Source: Tethya wilhelma
Taxonomy: Eukaryota > Porifera > Demospongiae > Tethyida > Tethyidae
Direction: 5' to 3'
NCBI GenBank assembly: GCA_964030475.1
Contig: CAXIPT010000026.1
Location: forward strand, 127,538 to 191,537
DNA: 64,000 nt
Shown here: piece by piece, positions 1 through 10,692 of the stretch
How the letters are laid out: the number at the start of each line of letters is the position of its first letter
Position numbering within the stretch: position 1 is the stretch's first letter
Position numbers and translations under genes: made by a program
The notes under the pieces: model-generated
Seen by the model: only the letters and a program-made list of their open reading frames with translations
Databases searched by the model: none
What the model was told of the DNA's origin: nothing

Positions 1-167
1 TAATAACCTGTACATGTATAGTTCCTGAGATCTGATAGTGTCTCCGAGTGCTTAGCACATATACCTGCTACATGCAGGCTTGGTTTGCTCCAATTATAAT
101 GGGAAATTATACAAATTCACTAAATATGCCGGACGTGTTGACTTTTTTCCTTTTGTCACCCTTATAG

Positions 168-1250
168 AGGATTGGCCAGAGTACCAGACGAGGAGGACCT
201 GACAAATTGAAGTTGGAGAGGTTTGCTGAGGCCCTTCTTGATGAGTCATCTGGACTCACATTTCCAGCTTTTACCGGGCAGAGAAAACAGTCTATACGTG
301 ATGTTGAAAACCTATTCTCGGAGAATGTTGAAAATTTTATAACCCAACATGGCTACACATATGAAGCACACTACATTAAAACCATCAGGCATGCAGTGGC
401 GAATGGCTTGTGATGAGCGGGGATTGCCACAATCGAAGAGATGCCAATATAGCTATCAAATGCTAAACATGATACTCGATGAGCTTCTACCTTGGTATGG
501 AGATATATATGATTTCTCGACAATGGAAGTGAACCGGTATGTACATCATACAATGTCATATATGGCAGTCATAGGTATAAATAAATTGTGCCTACTTTTT
601 TGATATCTCCCTAGTGGTGTATCCTTAGGCTATGAAACCTTGTCAGCTAGTAGTTAATTAATATTAATCAAAAACGGAATAACGTTCCTTTTACCTGTGA
701 ATGTGTATATATTATAGTTGCAAGACCCTAGCATATATAAAAACTTTGGTTGCTAGGCAATGGCAAACAAATATATATATATAGCTAATTATCATTTGAT
801 GTCATTTCACAATGTACATGCTTCTTGGTACATGCACAAAATTTAGACCTACAAAAGGAGTTCTTGGTTTCACGCGGGAAACAGTGATAGCCATGACTAC
901 CAACATCGAGAGCCGTGAGTACAAGAGAAGAGAATATGCTCAATCAGAACACCCTCATGAGCATCCGCGTTCTGCCACTACAGATGACGTTGAGTGTCTG
1001 TTTAGTATACTACGTGACCTAACAGGAAAGCACTTCACCCTGCGGAACGCAAGAAACAATTGGAAGAAAGTATGTATGGAATTCTCCAAGAGGCTAAACG
1101 AATTTAGGATTCTACTATTATACTTCTAGCCATGATCGCTTTTATGAAGGCAACAGACCATCCTTTGATGTAAAATCTGCCCAATCAAAGCGGGAAACAG
1201 AGAGTTCGAAAAAGGGAGCAATTGTCACAGCTAGTTTATGGAAGAGTTAG
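168..1250 (+). pseudogene. decayed spliced gene of an uncharacterised multicopy family (DDVE motif)
   Basis: Two exons can be read. Exon 168-536 follows an acceptor (CTTATAG) and ends at a GTATGT donor. Exon 847 to about 1250 follows TTTAG, and the codon phases agree (CG plus A gives Arg before Pro-Thr). Exon 1 includes SGLTFPAFTGQRKQS and, after a shift of reading frame near 400-412, DERGLPQSKRCQYSYQML. Exon 2 includes HPHEHPRSATTDDVECLFS, then a second frame change near 1105, then SSHDRFYEGNRPSFDVKS. Two frameshifts make it a probable pseudogene. I recall similar TTDDVE...S proteins as repeated hypothetical proteins in sponges and cnidarians, but cannot name a function. A mobile-element origin is likely but unproven. 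No flanking inverted repeats were found. Confidence 0.55.
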
Positions 1251-1574
1251 CCTCCCCACTCCGGGTGCAAGATCTGTCCGTACAGAATTCCATAACATTC
1301 CTACAGATATCCCTCCACCACCCTCGATGATCACTCCTCTAATAGACCATTCTTATGCATAATTTTTGTTTGTGACGTGCAGCCGTGCAGGATAGGGTGT
1401 TGCAATTCTTTGCTTATGAGTCCTAACTAATATAATTTTTTTGACCTAATGTGAAAAGAAAACTTTAATCACATAATTATTATATTATAACAGTGTGTAA
1501 AGTGATCAATGTGATAATTTCAACATGTTGCAACAAGTAAGGTTTATAATAATTTCAACACAGCATTATCTTTC

Positions 1575-1655
1575 ATCGTTGGCTAGCTTGTTTTACAGCT
1601 CTCTTGGACCATTATTTTTCATTGTTGGCTAGCTTGTTTTACAGCTCTCTTGGCC
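1575..1655. repeat. short tandem duplication at the 3' end of the HIRAN-like gene
   Basis: A block of roughly 45-50 bp beginning TTGGCTAGCTTGTTTTACAG is present twice in tandem, near 1580 and near 1625. The right copy contains the stop codon of the gene on the minus strand that ends at 1629, so the duplication extends its 3' region. Confidence 0.7.
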
Positions 1656-3324
1656 CTTCTTTTTGATATAAACAGCAGCAAAAAAGCCTGGACCAGAACG
1701 GGTCCAATCAGATACATATTTTACCCATGCAAACTCAGTAGATACAATTTCTTTCTTCAGAACCGACTGTCTGACTTCGTATGCAAGCTCTTTAACTACG
1801 TACCCAATTCTTTTCATCTTGTCTTTAACCTTGCACATAAATGCAACAGCGTTTTCGTCCACTGGATTGTTCGCTTCAGGTTTGAGAATAACTTGCACAT
1901 GTTCACCACGTTCAATACACTCCCCAGCAGCCCTGAGAGTATCCTGATAACAATTTTCTTTCGTGCAGCCTATGACCTTAAACTTGACTGTATGGCAATT
2001 AGCTGATGTATCTTCTTCAGGATTAGAGTCCTCCGATAACTTTGATGAGCTAGATGCATGACTACTGTCTTTTGAATCATTTGATTTCCACTCCCACTCC
2101 CAAATTACCAACACTTGCTTGTCAATAAAGGTCAGAGAACTTACATCAATTGATTTAGAAAATTCATCAACCTAAAAAAAAAACAACATAACTAGTGAGA
2201 TGGGTATAGAGACTTAACCATGCAATCACTTACATTGACAAAGCAACACTTGGATACAGTGACTGAAGTTGGAACATATTGAGGTATGACTACATCTTCA
2301 CGGAAAAAAGCATCAACTCTTTCACATTTGTCGTCTTCCTCATCTAAGCAATAACTGACCTCTACATGACGGAGTTGCACATTGACAACACAAAAACTTG
2401 GGATAATATAATTGTACATTTTCCCACTCCATAGTAAATGAATAGTACCCAATCCACCAGATACAGATAAGGGTGTAGAATATTCAATACATTCTGAATT
2501 AGTGTCAGTATTCGTAAAAGACGACGATACACTGCTGGGTACAGAATATTGAGATGATCCAGAAGAACGCAAGGAGTGAGAGTCAATCTTTTCGATAGGC
2601 ACTGGAGAGTAAGATTCTTGAGGAACAGATTCATTTTTGTGTTTCTTGATTGGAACTGGAGAAAAAGATTCTTGAGGAACAGATTCATTTTGGTGTGATT
2701 GGATAGGAACTGGAGAGTAAGATTCTGATACGTTTCCTGTCTGCAGGTGGTGTGATGTAGAGATTTGTTCTTGTTCAACTTCGGAGAAGTGTTCAAGAGC
2801 AGCAACAGGATCAGAGAATCGTGAAATTAACTTCATCATAACTCGTGCACGACATGCACCACCTATAGAATAAAAATAGTAGAGCAAATTTACACATGCC
2901 AGTTTTCAGTGTTAACGTTGCAACTCTTTGCTAGCTATTCGTTTAAATATTCATTATCATATAATAAATAATAAATTAAATGTTCCAGACAGATCATATC
3001 AGATAGATACTCACTTGTTCGTTTCACTCCAGTGTTGTGCTCAACAAAAGTGGCAGCATCATCCCAAATTTTAACATTACTTTGGGGCCATTCTTTAACA
3101 TAATTCTTGCACATTAAATACTTGACTAAAGCTAACTCTTCTTTTGGTGACCACGCAGTAGAGTCAGCCCATTTGTTGCTCTTTGAAGCCGTCTGAAATT
3201 GACCCAATAAGCTCTTGCGTGACCCTGAACTTTTCTCCAACAATGGGGGCCTCTTTTCTGGCTTTTTGGGTGTAAAGCCTGTAGGCGACCGTTTCCTTTT
3301 CCTTTGAATACTAGTATCGGCCAT
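1629..3324 (-). CDS. HIRAN-like domain protein with N-terminal Myb-like domain (three exons)
   Basis: Exons 3324-3015, 2862-2234 and 2171-1629 join in frame through GT-AG introns of 152 and 62 bp to give about 493 residues. Exon 1 is basic (IQRKRKRSPTGF) and then Myb/SANT-like (W..EELALVKYL..., IWDDAATFVEHNTGVKRT, continuing over the intron as SGACRARVMMKLI). Exon 2 has three imperfect ESxSPVPI repeats of about 17 residues and ends in a block also found in the paralogue at 40413 (RVDAFF...VPTSVTV). Exon 3 holds a HIRAN-like fold: GEHVQVILKPEANNPVDENA, then IGYVVKELA. HIRAN domains of Rad5/HLTF bind DNA 3' ends; here no helicase is attached, so a DNA-binding role is inference. The ATG at 3324 is chosen because the reading frame opens there and a CACGTG lies 81 bp upstream. 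There are no internal stops. This is the best-supported intact gene in the window. Confidence 0.75.
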
Positions 3325-3404
3325 TCAACTAGTTCTTTTTGGAGTTCTCTTTCTCTTACCAAAGAAGTCTCAGTTAGAAGACCGCGTGGTACACTAAAGA
3401 GGAT

Positions 3405-3410
3405 CACGTG
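3405..3410. promoter_or_regulatory. E-box CACGTG upstream of the HIRAN-like gene
   Basis: The palindrome GATCACGTGATC sits about 81 bp upstream of the predicted start at 3324. Comparable CACGTG sites lie upstream of other predicted starts in this window. Factor identity (USF/Myc/MITF-type bHLH) is inference. Confidence 0.35.
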
Positions 3411-3484
3411 ATCAAATTTAATCAAAATCGTGGGCGGCATACAGACCCTCGTTTGTGAACTATCACACAAAGGTCAACCGTGTC

Positions 3485-5835
3485 CTACCTCCTCTGGGCT
3501 GGCAGAGTGTGTAAAGAATTATTCCTATGGGCAACATGAGGGACCCAACATGGAAAGAGAGTACTACATGCAGCCCACATTCGGCACACACTCTGCCAGC
3601 CATTCCATCTTGTTTGCCTTCTTTTTACGATTTGGCCATTCCTATGTCTCATTACATTTCCGATGTTTTTTTTTACTTGTAACATATAGAAAGGCAAGTA
3701 AATCTTATGATACAGTTCCTGCCTCCAAATGACTAAGATGTTCAGTATCAAGCAGGCCACACCTGAACTTACTAGCAGGCTTAGCCCGCTGCTGGCTCTG
3801 TAGCTAGCTACACACACCAACTCAAATGTAATTTGTAGAATTATGAAAAAATGAGAACAAACAAGTAAAAAAAAACATTGGAAATCTAATGAGACACAGG
3901 AATGGCTAAATCGTAAAAAGAACGCAAACAAGATGGAATAGCTGTTGAGAGTGTGTGCAGAATTCTTCTTGTATGGGCTGCATTTAACAATCTCCTTATT
4001 GAGTCTCTCATTTTGCCCACAGGAAGAATTCCTTACACTGAGCCAGCGGTGGGCTGCTGAGCTGGTACTTGAAGTCACAACTTGTTGTGTAGCCTGCTTG
4101 ATACTGAAGTGAAACACACATCTCAGTCATTTGGAGGCAGGAGCTGTATCATAAGATTTACTTGTCTTTCTATATGTTATGATAGTCAAAGTCCTGATTC
4201 ATAAGAGCAACCAGGTATCACAAATTAGTTCCAGGCAACTTCAGTGCATTTAATTCCAAATAACGCACACTTTTGTGTGTGGATAGGGGTCGTCAATTCG
4301 AATTTCCTAGAAGCTAAGNACACTTTTGTGTGTGGATAGGGGTCGTCAATTCGAATTTTCTAGAAGCTAAGGAATTATTCATGAGTGTAGAAATTAATGG
4401 CGGCCATATGGAGGAGGCGCTTTCCGCCTTGTATCTAGCTACTCAATGAGAGGCGCGAAAAACCGATGGCAGAAGCGATTGTACCGGAAGAAACCAAGTT
4501 CAGAATCAGCTTCTAAAAGTGAATAGTCTCTGAGAAAAGTTGAGCCAAGATAGAAAAAGAAGAAGAAGAAGAAGAAGAAGAATAAGAAGAAGATGGAGAA
4601 AATTGGAGGTTTGGCATATTTGTGTTTGTTACTTTAGCGATGTTTTTAGGCCATGTTTTTGGGCTCATTAGAAAGAGAAAGAGCTAAATAGTAGCTTTAG
4701 AAGCCTATTAGTGCTAAGCGCTCAGTTTTTGTAGAGTTATTCGCGTGAATATTTGTATTCCCAGTACGGTAGTCCTGGGTACACAGGAATGGCACGGATG
4801 GCCCATTAGCGCAATACAAATATTCACGCAAATAACTCTGCAAAATCTGAGCGCTTAGCACTAAAAGGCTTCTTAAGCTACTATTTAGCTCTTTCTCTTT
4901 CTAATGAGCCCAAAAACATGGCCTAAAACCATCGCTAAAGTAACAAACACAAACATGCCAAACCTCCAAATTTCTCCATCTTCTTCTTCTTCTTCTTCTT
5001 CTTCTATCTTGGCTCGAGTTTTCTCAGAGACTATTCACTTTTAGAAGCTGATTCTTGAACGAATGAACTTAGTTTCTTCCGGGACAGTCGCTTTTGCCAT
5101 CGATTTTTAGCACCTCTCATTGAGTAGCTAGATACAAGGCGAAAAGCGCCTCTTCCATATGGCCGCCATTAAATTTCTACACTCATGCATAATTCAGTAG
5201 CTTCTAGAAGATTCGAATTAACGACCCTTTCCACACACAAAGTGTGCGTTATTTGGAATTCAAATGCAAGTTGCCTGGAACTATTTTGTGATACCTGGAT
5301 GCTCTTGCTCTTCTTAAGAAATGAATCAGGACTTTGATTATCATAACATATACAAAGGCAAGTAAATCTTATGATACAGCTCCTGCCTCCAAATCATGCA
5401 AATGACTGAGATGTGTGTTACACTTCAGTATCAAGCAGGCTCAGTACACAACTTACTGAGCAGCCCAGCCCCAGTCTAGCTGGCTTGCCAGACTACTAGC
5501 TTAGTAGCTAGCTACACACACCAACTCAATTGTGATTTGTAGAATTATGAAAAAATGAGAACAAGCAAGTAAAAAAAACATTGGAAATAAAATGAGACAC
5601 AGGAATGGCTAAATCGTAAAAAGAATGCAAACAAGATGGAATGGCTGTTGAGAGTGTGTAAGGAATTCTTCCTGTGGGCAAAATGAGAGACTCAATAAGG
5701 AGATTGTTAAATGAAGCCCATACAGGAAGAATTCTGCACACACTCAACAGCCATTCCATCTTGTTTGCGTTCTTTTTACGATTTAGCCATTCCTGTGTCT
5801 CATTACATTTCCAATGTTTTTTGTACTTGTTGCGC
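3485..5835. mobile_element. inverted-dimer foldback element, family X
   Basis: Two long arms run head to head about a centre near 4757. The core 4130-4755 is the reverse complement of 4760-5395 with only scattered differences. Each arm, from the centre out, has an end beginning ATTCCCAGTACGGTAGT, a conserved stretch with (GAA)n or (CTT)n, the motif GGGTCGTCAATTCGAATT, then a linker and a small foldback MITE. The right arm ends with an intact MITE at 5563-5835; the left end holds two rearranged half-MITEs (about 3485-3690 and 3860-4065). A single N at 4319 lies inside a duplicated 50-bp stretch. No transposase is encoded, so it is non-autonomous. A second dimer is visible at 53285-58850, and single arms occur elsewhere. 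Confidence 0.8.
5563..5835. mobile_element. foldback MITE (X1) at the arm end
   Basis: An inverted repeat of about 90 bp surrounds a roughly 80-bp centre. The termini read (A)CAAG(C/T)..AAAAAACATTGG and its complement, and contain GAGACACAGGAATGG. Near-identical copies are at 9001-9255, 53285-53553 and 62515-62795; a variant with a longer centre lies at 52696-53234 and another at 19353-19612. Confidence 0.75.
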
Positions 5836-5885
5836 TAATGGGCCATCCGTGCCATTCCTGTGTACCCAGTACTACCGTACTGGGA
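5833..5885. repeat. solo copy of the X terminal sequence
   Basis: GCGCTAATGGGCCATCCG... through ACCGTACTGGGAAT is the reverse complement of the inner end of the arm at 4758. It therefore encloses the right arm (4758-5885) between roughly 56-bp terminal inverted repeats. Confidence 0.6.
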
Positions 5886-5915
5886 ATTGATTACCTCATT
5901 TTCGCTGACGTATAA

Positions 5916-5968
<53 letters not shown>

Positions 5969-5969
5969 C

Positions 5970-6000
<31 letters not shown>

Positions 6001-6062
6001 GAGAAATAAGTATTTATTGATTACCTCATCTTCGCTGACGTCTCTCTCTCTCTCTCTCTAGC
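5886..6062. repeat. CT microsatellite flanked by a duplicated 25-mer
   Basis: Long (CT)n with occasional ATCT interruptions occupies about 5921-6000 and again 6043-6060. The phrase TTGATTACCTCATTTTCGCT occurs before the tract and, with one change, again before the second tract (6016-6040), suggesting slippage or duplication. Confidence 0.8.
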
Positions 6063-6503
6063 TTTGTATTACCAGTGTTGTTTGCATCATTCATCAAGTT
6101 TGAACATGTATACATGCATGCACAATGGCACATGCTATTTGTTGTTTGATTTCATTATTCATGCATGTATGCACACATAATTATTCTTTGCTTCATACAC
6201 ACACACACATACACACAGAATCTGCAAAGTTTTGTTGACAGGCTATAGCGGCTGGTACCTTGACTGAAAAGTGACAGCTGTACTGAGATTGACAGTTCCA
6301 GTGAGTAGTTTCTTTGTTCTGAAAATGTTTAATATGATTGATTGCATTAAAACAATTATATTATATTGTTGCTAGTGACTTACCTTCTTCAAGTAGCCAA
6401 CTTATAAAGCAAGTGGCGTTCGTTTCTGCATTTTGTCTCTGTACGCGGGCATATTCAGGAGTAATGAATTTCCCGCCATACGCCGGCCAATATATGAGTT
6501 AAG

Positions 6504-6552
6504 CACGTGATGTGACCTGCCCACTATGGAAAATGGCCGCATGGATGTGAGT
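6504..6552 (+). promoter_or_regulatory. possible promoter and seven-codon first exon
   Basis: A locally CpG-containing stretch has CACGTG at 6504-6509, then an ATG at 6526 giving MENGRMD, immediately followed by a consensus donor GTGAGT at 6547. No convincing second exon was identified. The pattern resembles other starts here (E-box close to the ATG), but it may be chance. Confidence 0.2.
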
Positions 6553-6947
6553 GTCCAAGAACTTGAGTGTGTTATGCAGAAATATAGGTCCCAATTTTAG
6601 GCCCTATATTGGGCCTCAAGTTAAATATAGTCGTTTTGTGAAGATTTATATCCGTCTACTTTTTCCGAAAAAAAAGTAAGAGTCGTGAAAGAGACATTCA
6701 AGAGCCTGTGGGAGTGGCATTTTATTCTCATATCTCAGCTACTATGCCACAGAGAGACAAGCACTAGGGTGAGAATTAAGAATAACTAATTAATTCTTGC
6801 AAGCACAAAAGTTTGACTCTAGCTACCCTCTAAATAGTACTTTCATAAAAACTATTTTTTCACTTATTTGTGTATTACACCTTGTGAGAAATTGTTGCTT
6901 AATTGATAGTAAAATTTTGCATTTTATTGGTGACCCAGTCCTTATTG

Positions 6948-8998
6948 CACGTGAGTTCTCATTGTTGGACACACAAGTTCTCATCAGACAGGTGCTTTGG
7001 CCTCATAAAGAGGGCAATTAGAAGGAGAAAGGTGGATTGCCTGGATGACATCGCTTGCATTCTCGAATATTCTGCAGTTGTAAACCATGCACAACAAGGT
7101 TAATAAACAGTAAAAATTAGCTTTGAACAACTTGATGTTATTTTCTCTTTACACTCTTTAGGAAAAGTCTTAGTACGTACATATGACTGGGCAACTTTTT
7201 TCAAAGATGACTTTTAACAAACTGCAACTAAGGGAATGAAGATGTACCACAACTTCCTGTTCAATTCCAAAACTCGTGGTTACATTTCCATGAAGGAATA
7301 CAGTGACAGTGACAAAACAGAAAAGACACAGGTATGTTAAGGCAAAACAGCTGCTCAAAACACTCAAAAATGCAAGAAACTATGATGATAAAGAGCCAAC
7401 TTGTAGGAAAAGTATCTTGTATTACAGTCAAAACTTTGAATATGTGATAAGTATGTATGCTTGTGCTTAGTTTTTACACAAATGTTTCTATGGAAACGCT
7501 GTCAACAACAGAATATAATGAATTTTAATTACCCTTGATTTATCTAACTTTTTACAATGCGGACCAGAATCTTTGCAGTTACGTACTGTGATTGGTACCA
7601 CTAGAGAGCTTGTACACTCAAGCAAAGCATAAACAGTTAAAGTAATGTACTGGTACTAGTTACAGCAAAAAATAGGCTTACCAGTTAGTATTTAGCTACC
7701 TAATTTAGTATTCATCTGTCGCTCACAAAGTAGACATGGAACAGCAGGACAAAACTATAAAGTGGCGTTACATTCTTTAATGCTTTCTTGACTTAGCGCT
7801 ATAGTTCAGAAACCATATCCCTCGATATTCGGCTCCGCACTCAAAGCTATCTACAGCTCTTTACTTTTAACACAATTATTTATTAGTTAGTATCACGTGC
7901 GTATGGAAAAATATGCTCCGCGAATAAATTGCTAGGTACTTACCTGTTGAGCTCACTGGAGTTAAACTTAGCGATTAAATATCTGCGCTTGTGCCCTCGT
8001 TACATATTCAAAAATATTTGCATAATTGTAGTAAAATTTGTAGAACTTGTAGTAAATTCTGTAATGGTTTGAATATTCACTACTTATGCATTTTGAGCAG
8101 CATTTTTGCCTTAACATACCTGAGGAGAATAATGCTCAAAACAAAGACTGGTGGCCAAACCTATCTGATTTGGAAGAAGTAATTGCACACAGCAAAGAGA
8201 GACAAGTTTACCTCTATGTGAAAATCCGAGTTTTTTAACGAAAAACACCAAGATTCTGTGTGTCCAAATCTAGAAGATTATATGGCAACAATCCCACTAG
8301 AGCCTAGAGTTTAAACTGCTGTATCATCCACTGCAACACCAGATGGTGAATCAGACAATACTGTCACCACCAGTAAAAAGTAGTGTGTACTGTTTGCAAA
8401 CAAGCTGGACACAATTGTACAGTGAGAATAGAGTGAGTGAACAACTAAAAGACAATAAAATTTAACACTGGTGGTTTATACTTCTCATGTATCTGTGGGA
8501 AACATCCAAGCTGGGTAATATCGGGGCTGTGAGTTGATACCACAAGAGCCATGAGAGGTGAAACTCGAACTGTACAAAGTACAGAGAAATGACACATAAC
8601 TCCCATCGAACACTATAAAGCAGAATAACCATGACACCCCCACTCAATACACATAAGGTAAGCTCACTAAAGTAATTTTGTTGTACAGTAACGTACTATC
8701 ATACACATATGCACATGCATAAACGCACACACAAATACAGAGACGGAGTACGTCGCGCTGATGAGTACAAAGAAGTATGAAACAGACTGACCAACAGATT
8801 GACCTGGCAGTCTGTAAATGGCTCTCTGAGCATACATACAGCTAATAACTAGTAGCTATTATTATTAAAAGAATCACTTGTTCCTAAAACTAAATTGTCA
8901 CACATCTTTGTTTACTAGTATTTCCTATGATGGGTAAAAGAAACCAAACACATGATTGTTTTGAACTTTTATTGTCATTTCTATGTTACCATTCTATT
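6948..8998 (+). repeat. segment A, inverted copy of 16106-18615, holding gene remnants
   Basis: From CTCATTGTTGGACACACAAG to ACCATTCTATTTA this segment matches the reverse complement of 16106-18615 throughout, apart from insertions. Decayed coding traces include DCLDDIACILEYSAVVNHAQ (7036-7095) and KHQDSVCPNLEDYMATIPLE (about 8245-8310), the latter with stops here but open in the other copy. Copy A contains element E (7330-8121), which B lacks. Copy B contains two TTAA elements, which A lacks. Confidence 0.8.
7330..8121. mobile_element. non-autonomous TIR element E in segment A
   Basis: A 792-bp insertion absent from the inverted duplicate segment. The termini AGGTATGTTAAGGCAAAA and TTTTGCCTTAACATACCT form an imperfect TIR of about 30 bp that continues as GCTGCTCAAAA. 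Flanks GAAAAGAC and GAGGAGAA could be a decayed 8-bp target duplication. No transposase was found inside, so the superfamily is undetermined. Confidence 0.65.
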
Positions 8999-9000
8999 TA

Positions 9001-10053
9001 CAAGTACAAAAAACATTGGAAATGTAATGAGACACAGGAATGGCTAAATCGTAAAAAGAACACAAACAAGATGGAATATGGCTGAGTGTGTGCTTCCTGT
9101 ATGGGCTGCATTTAACAATCTCCTTATTGAGTCTCTTATTTTGCCCACAGGAAGAATTCCTTACACACTCAGCTATTCCATCTTGTTTGTGTTCTTTTTA
9201 CGATTTAGCCATTCCTGTGTCTCATTACATTTCCAATGTTTTTTGTACTTGTTTGTTCTCATTTTTCCATAATTCTACAAATCACAATTGAGTTGGTGTG
9301 TGTAGCTAGCTACTAAGCTAGTAGTCTGGCAAGCCAGCTAGACTGTGGCCGGGCTGCTCAGTAAGTTGTGTACTGAGCCTGCTTGATACTGAAGTGTAAC
9401 ACACATCTCAGTCATTTGCATGATTTGGAGGCAGGAGCTGTATCATAAGATTTACTTGCCTTTCTATATGTTATGATAATCAAAGTCCTGATTCATTTCT
9501 TAAGAAGAGCAAGAGCATCCAGGTATCACAAAATAGTTCCAGGCAACTTGCATTTGAATTCCAAATAACGCACACTTTTGTGTGTGGAAAGGGTCGTCAA
9601 TTCGAATTTTCTAGAAGCTAATGAATTATGCATGAGTGTAGAAATTAATGGCGGCCATATGGAGGAGGCGCTTTTCGCCTTGTATCTAGCTACTCAATGA
9701 GAGGCGCTAAAAACCGATGGCAAAAGCGACTGTCCCGGAAGAAACCAAGCTCATTCGTTCAAGAATCAGCTTCTAAAAGTGAATAGTCTCTGAGAAAACT
9801 CGAGCCAAGATAGAAGAAGAAGAAGAAGAAGAAGAAGAAGATGGAGAAATTTAGAGGTTTGGCATGTTTGTGTTTGTTACTTTAGTGATGGTTTTTGGGC
9901 CATGTTTTTGGGCTCATAAGAGCTAAATAGTAGCTTAAGAAGCCTTTTAGTGCTAAGCGCTCAGTTTTTGCAGAGTTATTCGCGTGAATATTTGTATTGC
10001 GCTAATGGGCCATCCGTGCCATTCCTGTGTACCCAGTACTACCGTACTGGGAA
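9001..10053. mobile_element. family X single arm with terminal MITE
   Basis: Reading left to right: MITE X1 (9001-9255), a linker with CTAGCTAC repeats, the core with GGGTCGTCAATTCGAATT, a (GAA)n tract (9812-9840) and the end ACCGTACTGGGAAT at 10053. It interrupts the right edge of segment A directly after ACCATTCTATTTA, which continues without the insert in copy B. Confidence 0.8.
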
Positions 10054-10475
10054 TATTTGATGTGTGTGTGTTTGTGATAAGATAAGAGGCAGAGCCATGT
10101 GCTGTGATAAGAGACTGTAATTATTCAACACTTGCCAAAATTTGATGTCAAATGTATCAAGGTGTTGTTTTTTTTTAGCTCACTCAGCACGAACAGTGTA
10201 AAATAGTGTACATGAAGAGAGAGAGGTTTGTTGAGAAAAGATTAATTGTTCCATGCTTTGATCCTAATTTTTTGTTGCAAGCATAATATTATGCATAATT
10301 ATAATAATATTATGTGTCTACTCCACCCTTCTGCTATCTGTGGTTGATGAGTTACAAGGGTGGTTAGGCTATAAGAATAGGCATGGTGGTTTTTGGTGTT
10401 ACTTGTTAAAAATGTGCAAACGAGCAATCTGAAGCATCACATCAGAAGGAATAGAGTGAGAGACAGAGCATGCAC

Positions 10476-10508
<33 letters not shown>

Positions 10509-10692
10509 GGTATGTGCAAACAACATCACAACAAATTGGTGAAAAGGCTACTCTCACAATGTGTGTGTGTGTTTGTGTGCATGTGCTGACAAAGGCTGCG
10601 TGATGCTAACAGGTTAACCACATGAGGTTAGATATACAAAGCAGCAATTACATAATATACTCCTTTCCTTTTAAATTTTATCTATTTTCCAA
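10054..10692. other. intergenic, with CT/TG microsatellites
   Basis: No coding support. (CT)n then (TG)n lies at about 10474-10508, and short TG-rich tracts occur near 10061 and 10560. The phrase AACAAATTGGTGAAAAGGCTACTCTCACAATG occurs near 10530 and again near 11310, just before the ATG at 11341, suggesting a local duplication. Confidence 0.5.
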
